Assembly (NCBI GenBank): GCA_963730165.1
Contig: CAVSQS010000008.1
Coordinates: 124,001-188,000, forward strand
Direction of reading: 5' to 3'
Length of the DNA stretch: 64,000 nucleotides
From: DASSQJ01 sp963730165
GTDB taxonomy: Bacteria; Actinomycetota; Actinomycetes; Actinomycetales; Dermatophilaceae
This document shows, piece after piece, positions 59,807 to 64,000 of the stretch (the first letter of the stretch is position 1; each line of letters starts with the position of its first letter). A program made the translations under genes and the position numbers. The notes under the pieces were generated by a model. The model had not been told where the DNA came from. It made no database searches and saw only the letters and a list, made by a program, of their open reading frames with translations.

Positions 59807-60427
59807 TCAGGGCATGCGGCGGGCGAGGACCGCGACTCCGTCGCCGGTCAGGTCCGAGAGCGCCTGCGGTCGGCCGGCGACGGCCATGAGCACCGCCTCC
59901 CCGGGGCCGCTGACCTCGGGCCCGCTGCCGTGGGTCCAGTCGACGTCGTCGGCGACGAGCGACAGGCCCCGGGCGCGCCACGCCCCGAGCAGCGGCGGGG
60001 CGCTGAGGGCGAAGGCCAGGGCCTGCCGGACCCGCTCGGCGGGGATCTGCCGGGGCCGGCCGAGCGGACGGCGGATGTCCTGCTGGTGGATGAGTCCGTC
60101 GGTGAGGCCGACTCGGGCGCCGAAACGGATCGCGGGGCCCGAGGGTGCGAGGTGGCGTTCGAATCGGGCCACGAGGTCGTCGGTGCCGAGGTCGGCCAGC
60201 GCGCGGACGCCGAGCTCGTTGATCCGGTGGGGCATGAACCCGCCCCGGACCGCCCGGCCGAGGAGGGTCCCCGTGGACTGGCCTTCGTAGCTGACGATGT
60301 GGGCCACGACGTCGCGAACCCGCCAGCCGCGGCACAGCGAGGGAACCTCCCACTCGTCGGGCTCGAGCTCGCGCAGCAGATCGAGCAGGTCGAGTCGCTC
60401 GGCGACGACCAGCGGCGTCTGCGGCAT
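59807..60427 (-). CDS. Mycothiol-dependent maleylpyruvate isomerase-family protein
   Basis: A 206-residue DinB-fold protein. The N-terminal part (ERLDLLDLLRELEPDEWEVPSLCRGWRVRDVVAHI) has the mycothiol maleylpyruvate isomerase signature, with the metal-binding His in VVAHI and a later His in LTDGLIHQQDIRRP. Such proteins use mycothiol as cofactor or handle thiol adducts; the substrate is unknown. A strong hairpin follows the stop. It stands just downstream of the tRNA cluster on the same strand. Confidence 0.8.
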   Translation of the reverse strand: MPQTPLVVAERLDLLDLLRELEPDEWEVPSLCRGWRVRDVVAHIVSYEGQSTGTLLGRAVRGGFMPHRINELGVRALADLGTDDLVARFERHLAPSGPAIRFGARVGLTDGLIHQQDIRRPLGRPRQIPAERVRQALAFALSAPPLLGAWRARGLSLVADDVDWTHGSGPEVSGPGEAVLMAVAGRPQALSDLTGDGVAVLARRMP

Positions 60428-60532
60428 ACCCCCCGTTGTAGCCCGCGGTGCCCGCCAACGGGGGTTTCGCCCCCGACGGAGCCCGGACGCAGAACACCGC
60501 AGCGACGGTGGGGACCGTGCTGCGGCGGACAG

Positions 60533-60606
60533 TGGCCAGGGGCGGGGTCGAACCGCCGACCTTCCGATTTTCAGTCGGACGCTCGTACCAACTGAGCTAC
60601 CTGGCC
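60533..60606 (-). tRNA. tRNA-Phe (GAA)
   Basis: The minus strand reads GGCCAGG TA GCTC..., with anticodon loop CTGAAAA giving GAA. The acceptor stem of 7 bp (60600-60606 with 60534-60540) is perfect and the T-loop GGTTCGACCCC is canonical. CCA is not encoded. It is the last of three tRNA genes. Confidence 0.95.
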
Positions 60607-60651
60607 GGACCTCATCCGGGGCGACCGGTGACCCGGCCCTCCATGGAGGAG

Positions 60652-60725
60652 CGACCCCGACGGGACTCGAACCCGCGACCTCCGCCGTGACAGGGCGGCG
60701 CGCTAACCAACTGCGCTACGGGGCC
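60652..60725 (-). tRNA. tRNA-Asp (GTC)
   Basis: The minus strand reads GGCCCCG TA GCGC AGTTGGTTAGCGC, with anticodon loop CTGTCAC giving GTC and T-loop GGTTCGAGTCC. The acceptor stem pairs fully with one G-U at position 2. The discriminator is G and CCA is not encoded. Confidence 0.95.
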
Positions 60726-60743
60726 TTGTGTGGTGCAAGACCG

Positions 60744-60816
60744 TATCCCCAACGGGATTCGAACCCGTGCTACCGCCGTGAAAGGGCGGGGTCCTGGGCC
60801 GCTAGACGATGGGGAC
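60744..60816 (-). tRNA. tRNA-Glu (TTC)
   Basis: The minus strand reads GTCCCCA TC GTCTAGCGGCC, with anticodon loop CTTTCAC giving TTC and T-loop GGTTCGAATCC. The acceptor ends TGGGGAT, so position 1-72 is a G-U pair instead of the usual G-C. It is first in the Glu-Asp-Phe order. Confidence 0.94.
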
Positions 60817-60878
60817 CCGACCTCGTCGGACCCTTGACGTCACGCAGACCTGTGTTCGGATCCGTCGAGGACTCGGAA

Positions 60879-60908
60879 AGCATAGGGGACGGGACGGGCG
60901 CCGACCAA
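60879..60908 (-). promoter_or_regulatory. Promoter of the tRNA Glu-Asp-Phe cluster
   Basis: On the minus strand, TTGGTC (60908-60903) and TATGCT (60884-60879) are separated by 18 nt, a good match to a housekeeping promoter. The -10 box lies about 60 nt upstream of the tRNA-Glu 5' end, leaving a leader for processing. Confidence 0.65.
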
Positions 60909-60955
60909 AACGGGTCCGCACCGGCCCCGCCCCCCGGCCACCCGGCCGCTCACAC

Positions 60956-61032
60956 CGCGACTGGTTGCGGATACTCCCCGTCTGAGGGCCCGTCTCGGCG
61001 GGGTCTGGGTGGGGGATCCGCAATGAGTCGGG
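60956..61032. repeat. REP-like palindromic element, copy 2
   Basis: Imperfect arms (60956-60979 and 61011-61032) share CGACT-NN-TTGCGGAT with the element at 46104-46180 and fold into a long hairpin. It sits between the tRNA promoter and the PHP gene, 23 nt past that gene's stop. The arms have diverged more than in copy 1. The 238-nt gap 60817-61054 holds only this and the promoter. Confidence 0.6.
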
Positions 61033-61054
61033 AAGCGTCGGGGACGTGGCGCCC

Positions 61055-62110
61055 TCAGCCGGCTCCGGCGGCCCAGTCGCGGACGCGGTCGACGTCCCAC
61101 GTCGTGACGATGCGGTCGGCGTCGATGCCGAGCTGCTCGGCGCGGGCGCAGCCGTGGGCCTTCATGTCGAGCTGGCCGGGGGCGTGGGCATCCGAGTCGA
61201 TCGCGAAGAGGCAGCCGATGTCGCGGGCCAGCTCGATCAGCTCGTCCGGCGGGTCGCAGCGCTCGGGGCGGCTGTTGATCTCGACCGCGGTGTCGTGCTC
61301 GGCGCACGCCTCGAAGACGACGCGGGCGTCGAACTCGGACGGGGGCCGGGTCCCGCGCGACCCGGTGACGAGCCGGCCGGTGCAGTGGCCGAGCACGGCG
61401 ACGCGTGGGTTCGACACGGCGGCAACCATCCGGGCGGTCATCGGGCCCGCGTTCATCCTCAGCTTGCTGTGCACCGAGGCGGTGACGAGGTCGAGGCGAC
61501 CGAGCATGGCCTCGGTCTGGTCCAGCGAGCCGTCGTCGAGGATGTCGACCTCGATGCCCTTGAGCAACGTGAACTGCCCTGCCAGAGAACGGTTCACCGC
61601 GTCGATGACCTCGAGCTGCCGGGTGAGCCGCTCGACGCTCAGGCCGTTCGCGACCCGCAGGGTCGGGCTGTGGTCGGTGAGCACCATCCACTCGTGGTCG
61701 AGCTCGACGGCGGTGAGGACCATCTCGTCGATCGGCGACCCGCCGTCGCTCCAGTCCGAGTGGGTGTGGCAGTCGCCGCGCAGGGCCGCGTACAGGGCCT
61801 GCCCGCCCTCGGCGAGCGGGCCGCCGGACTTCTCCTCGAGGGAGGCGAGGTAGTCCGGCAGCTCACCGGACATCGCCTCGGCGACGACCCCGCTCGTCGA
61901 CTTCCCGATGCCGGGGAGCTCCTGCAGCGTCCCGGCGTCGGCCCGCGCGCGCAGCTCGTCGGGAGGGGTGTCGCGCACTGTCCGGGCGGCGTTACGGAAG
62001 GCCTCGACCCGGTAGCTGCCCGCGCGCGTTCGCTCGAGGAGGAAGGCGATCCGACGCAGTGCCGCGACCGGGTCGACCGGCGCCTCGAGCGGTGGCAGGG
62101 CGGCGACCAC
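61055..62110 (-). CDS. PHP-domain phosphoesterase with helix-hairpin-helix head
   Basis: A 351-residue protein. An N-terminal DNA-polymerase-X-like helical region (about 8-75) with LQELPGIGKSTSGVVAEA (helix-hairpin-helix) is followed by a PHP domain (about 105-340). The PHP metal motifs are GDCHTHSDWSDG, LTDHSP, KGIEVDI, GHCTGR and IDSDAHAPGQ. It is therefore the C-terminal half of a PolX without the polymerase core, predicted to be a phosphoesterase with DNA-end or nucleotide substrates. GTG 62110, 4 nt past the upstream stop, is preferred to a start inside the previous gene. Confidence 0.83.
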   Translation of the reverse strand: MVAALPPLEAPVDPVAALRRIAFLLERTRAGSYRVEAFRNAARTVRDTPPDELRARADAGTLQELPGIGKSTSGVVAEAMSGELPDYLASLEEKSGGPLAEGGQALYAALRGDCHTHSDWSDGGSPIDEMVLTAVELDHEWMVLTDHSPTLRVANGLSVERLTRQLEVIDAVNRSLAGQFTLLKGIEVDILDDGSLDQTEAMLGRLDLVTASVHSKLRMNAGPMTARMVAAVSNPRVAVLGHCTGRLVTGSRGTRPPSEFDARVVFEACAEHDTAVEINSRPERCDPPDELIELARDIGCLFAIDSDAHAPGQLDMKAHGCARAEQLGIDADRIVTTWDVDRVRDWAAGAG

Positions 62111-62114
62111 CGGC

Positions 62115-63338
62115 TCAGGCCACCGACCGGACGAGCTCGTCGAGCGCGGTGAGGACCCGGTCGACGTCACGGCGGTCGGTGTAGGGCGCGAGCCCGAGAC
62201 GTACCCCGCCCGCGTCACCGAGGCCCAGGTGCCGGGAGGCCTCGATGGCGTAGAAGTGGCTGGCGGGGGCGTTGACGCCGCGGTCGGCGAGGTGCCGGGC
62301 CACCTCCAGAGGAGCGCGGCCCTCCAGGGTGAGCAGGAGGGTCGGGGTGCGGGACACGGCGTTCGAGTGCACGGTGACCCCGGGCATCGACCGGAGCGCC
62401 GGCTCGAGCACCCCGAGCAGACCGGTCTCGTGCTCGTGGAGCCGGGCCATCGACGCGAGCAGCCGGGTGCGGCGGTCCTCCGGCGTCACGGGGGCGTCGA
62501 GGTCGGTGAGCCCGGCGATGAAGTCGACCGCCGCCGTCGTGCCGGCCATCAGCTCGTAGGGGAGGGTGCCGAGCTCGAACCGCTCCGGCACGGCCTCGCT
62601 CGACGGCAGCAGCTTGTCGGGGTGCAGGGTCTCGAGCAGCTCGGGCGAGGCGGCGAGGACCCCGCAGTGGGGCCCGAGGAACTTGTAGGCCGAGCAGGTC
62701 CAGACGTCGGCTCCGAGGCCCTCGACGTCGACGGCGACGTGGGGGGTGGCGTGGACGCCGTCGACCCAGTGCAGCGCACCGACCTCGTGGGCGATGGCCG
62801 AGATCGCCGCCGTGTCCGGGCGGGTGCCGATGAGGTTGGAGGCTGCCGTCGTGGCGACGAGGCGGGTGCGCTCGGTGACCTGCTCCCGGACGGTGTCGCT
62901 CTCGAGCTCGCCGGTGGCCGGGTCGAAGTCGACCCACCGCACGGTGGCGCCGACCGCCTCGGTCACCTGGAGCCAGGGGCGGATGTTCGAGTCGTGGTCG
63001 AGCCGGGTGACGACGACCTCGTCGCCCGGTCCCCAGTGCTTGGCCAGGGCCCGGGCGAGGTCGTAGGTGAGGGCGGTCGCGCTGCGGCCGAACACGATGC
63101 CCCGGGGGTCGGCGGCCAGCAGGTCACCGAGGGCAGCTCGGCACTCGACCACGACCCGGTCGGCCCGGCGCTCGGAGGCGGTCAGGGTGCCGCGGTTGGA
63201 GATCGCCGACGTGAGGGTGCGCGCCACCGCGTCCCCGACGACGTCGGGCACCTGGCTCCCGCCCGGGCCGTCGAAGTGGGCGGCGCCCTCACGCAGCGCG
63301 GGGAAGTGGGAACGGATGCGCTCGACGTCGTAGGCCAT
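62115..63338 (-). CDS. Class V aminotransferase-fold protein (cysteine desulfurase-like, VC1184 type)
   Basis: A 407-residue PLP protein of the VC1184 subgroup. FDGPGGSQVP lies near the N-terminus, DHDSNIRPW and HWVDGVHATPH around the cofactor, and the Schiff-base Lys219 in CSAYKFLGPHCG. The mobile-loop cysteine needed for desulfuration is not seen in the C-terminal part (APASHFYAIEASRHL), so a true cysteine desulfurase is unlikely. GGGAGG 8 nt before ATG 63338 supports the start. The PHP gene follows by 4 nt. Confidence 0.83.
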   Translation of the reverse strand: MAYDVERIRSHFPALREGAAHFDGPGGSQVPDVVGDAVARTLTSAISNRGTLTASERRADRVVVECRAALGDLLAADPRGIVFGRSATALTYDLARALAKHWGPGDEVVVTRLDHDSNIRPWLQVTEAVGATVRWVDFDPATGELESDTVREQVTERTRLVATTAASNLIGTRPDTAAISAIAHEVGALHWVDGVHATPHVAVDVEGLGADVWTCSAYKFLGPHCGVLAASPELLETLHPDKLLPSSEAVPERFELGTLPYELMAGTTAAVDFIAGLTDLDAPVTPEDRRTRLLASMARLHEHETGLLGVLEPALRSMPGVTVHSNAVSRTPTLLLTLEGRAPLEVARHLADRGVNAPASHFYAIEASRHLGLGDAGGVRLGLAPYTDRRDVDRVLTALDELVRSVA

Positions 63339-63441
63339 GGCGGCATCCTCCCGCATCGGCTCTCCCGCAGGGTGGCGGAAGCCCCGGCGCCGCGGGAGGG
63401 TCTCCGGCTCCCGCATGTCGCGGGTCAGGCGAGAGAGCGGG

Positions 63442-64000
63442 TCACCAGGAGGTGTGGTGGGGACGGCCCTCGGCGAAGCCGGCGGTCGACTGGATGCCGA
63501 CCGTCGCCCGGTCGTGGAACTCCTCGAGCGTGCGCGCTCCCGCATAGGTGCACGAGCTGCGCAGCCCGGCGACGATCTGGTCGACGACGTCCTCGACGCT
63601 CGGTCGCTCGGGGTCGATGTACATCCGCGCGCTGCTGATGCCCTCCTCGAAGAGCGCCTTGCGGGCTCGCTCGTACGCGGTGTCGGATGCCGTCCGGTTG
63701 CGGACCGCTCGGGCCGAGGCCATCCCGAAGGACTCCTTGTACTGCCGGCCGTGCTCGTCGGTGTACAGGTCGCCCGGCGACTCGAGGGTGCCCGCGAACC
63801 ACGAGCCGACCATGACGTTGGAGGCGCCCGCGGCGAGAGCGAGCGCGACGTCCCGTGGGTGGCGCACCCCGCCGTCGGCCCACACGTGCCTACCCAGCTC
63901 CCGCGCGGCGGCGGCGCACTCGAGCACCGCCGAGAACTGCGGGCGGCCGACCGCGGTCATCATCCGCGTGGTGCACATCGCGCCCGGTCCGACCCCGACC
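63442..64000 (-). CDS. guaB1: GuaB1-type IMP dehydrogenase/GMP reductase (3' part)
   Basis: The C-terminal 185 residues of an IMPDH/GMPR-fold protein, cut by the window edge. The active-site loop GPGAMCTTRMMTAVG has the catalytic Cys. WADGGVRHPRDVALALAAGASNVMVGSWFAGT binds phosphate, and the flap ends with ISSARMY and the family tail GIQSTAGFAEGRPHHTSW. GuaB1 proteins of actinobacteria convert GMP to IMP in purine salvage. No frameshift is seen in the visible part. Confidence 0.88.
   Translation of the reverse strand, partial: VGVGPGAMCTTRMMTAVGRPQFSAVLECAAAARELGRHVWADGGVRHPRDVALALAAGASNVMVGSWFAGTLESPGDLYTDEHGRQYKESFGMASARAVRNRTASDTAYERARKALFEEGISSARMYIDPERPSVEDVVDQIVAGLRSSCTYAGARTLEEFHDRATVGIQSTAGFAEGRPHHTSW

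Noticed and set aside
61055..62218. Upstream ATG at 62218 for the PHP gene
   Set aside because: It would overlap the aminotransferase-fold gene by about 100 nt with atypical Ser/Pro/Thr sequence. GTG 62110 gives the normal family N-terminus.
1..64000. CRISPR arrays, insertion sequences, prophage genes, rRNA genes
   Set aside because: No regularly spaced repeats, transposase or integrase motifs, phage structural genes or rRNA sequence were recognised.

Overview
The window reads as a stretch of chromosome from a very high G+C actinobacterium. Evidence for this includes GTG and TTG starts at many genes, mycothiol-linked proteins (an Rv2466c-type thioredoxin-fold protein and a maleylpyruvate-isomerase/DinB-fold protein), an F420-dependent glucose-6-phosphate dehydrogenase, an LigB-type ATP-dependent DNA ligase, a DUF3073 protein and a GuaB1-type protein. 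A member of the Micrococcales (Intrasporangiaceae-like) is my best guess, but that is inference. No insertion sequence, prophage or CRISPR array is visible.

Layout. 71-568: NfeD-like membrane protein. 807-15084: a catabolic locus that looks dedicated to an N-heterocycle. On the minus strand lie an amidohydrolase of the cytosine deaminase type, an NCS2 (uracil/xanthine) permease and a tightly coupled operon (FAD subunit, 2Fe-2S subunit, molybdopterin subunit, CoxG-like protein, nitrilase). A PucR regulator (minus strand) is divergent, across only 34 nt, from a plus-strand operon of DUF2877-FdrA-DUF1116, the three components of E. coli oxamate carbamoyltransferase (AllH/AllF/AllG). 15094-17288: two sugar epimerases. 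17326-22493: hydrolase, ArsR-SRPBCC pair with a palindromic operator, Rv2466c homologue, small membrane proteins and an AlaA-type aminotransferase. 22759-31094: two-component system, thioredoxin lipoprotein plus CcdA-like partner, alkyltransferase-like protein, PQQ-type sugar dehydrogenase lipoprotein, GPH/MFS carrier and a group II PLP decarboxylase.

31170-36323 encodes a 1717-residue protein joining a SARP-type DNA-binding/BTAD region, a Ser/Thr kinase, an nSTAND NTPase, one membrane helix and a beta-propeller-like C-terminal half. 36432-40740: a secreted protein, an acyl-CoA synthetase and an acidic membrane protein. 40879-49809: pntAB, purM, then an interruption of the purM-DUF3073-leucine/valine dehydrogenase order known from other actinobacteria. 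The interrupting block holds an oxidoreductase, a REP-like palindrome and an NCS1 permease/cysteine hydrolase pair. 49982-57975: fgd, an alpha-methylacyl-CoA racemase homologue, HAD hydrolase, cation exchanger-like protein, GNAT, DNA ligase, M48 protease and a membrane protein. 58142-58816 is the frameshifted remnant of a SulP transporter. 58843-64000: methyltransferase, mycothiol-type protein, a Glu-Asp-Phe tRNA cluster with a recognisable promoter, a second REP-like palindrome, a PHP-domain protein, a class V aminotransferase-fold protein and the 3' part of guaB1.

The catabolic locus and the 1717-residue fusion are the two items most worth following up. Every identification rests on reading motifs by eye; no database search was possible.
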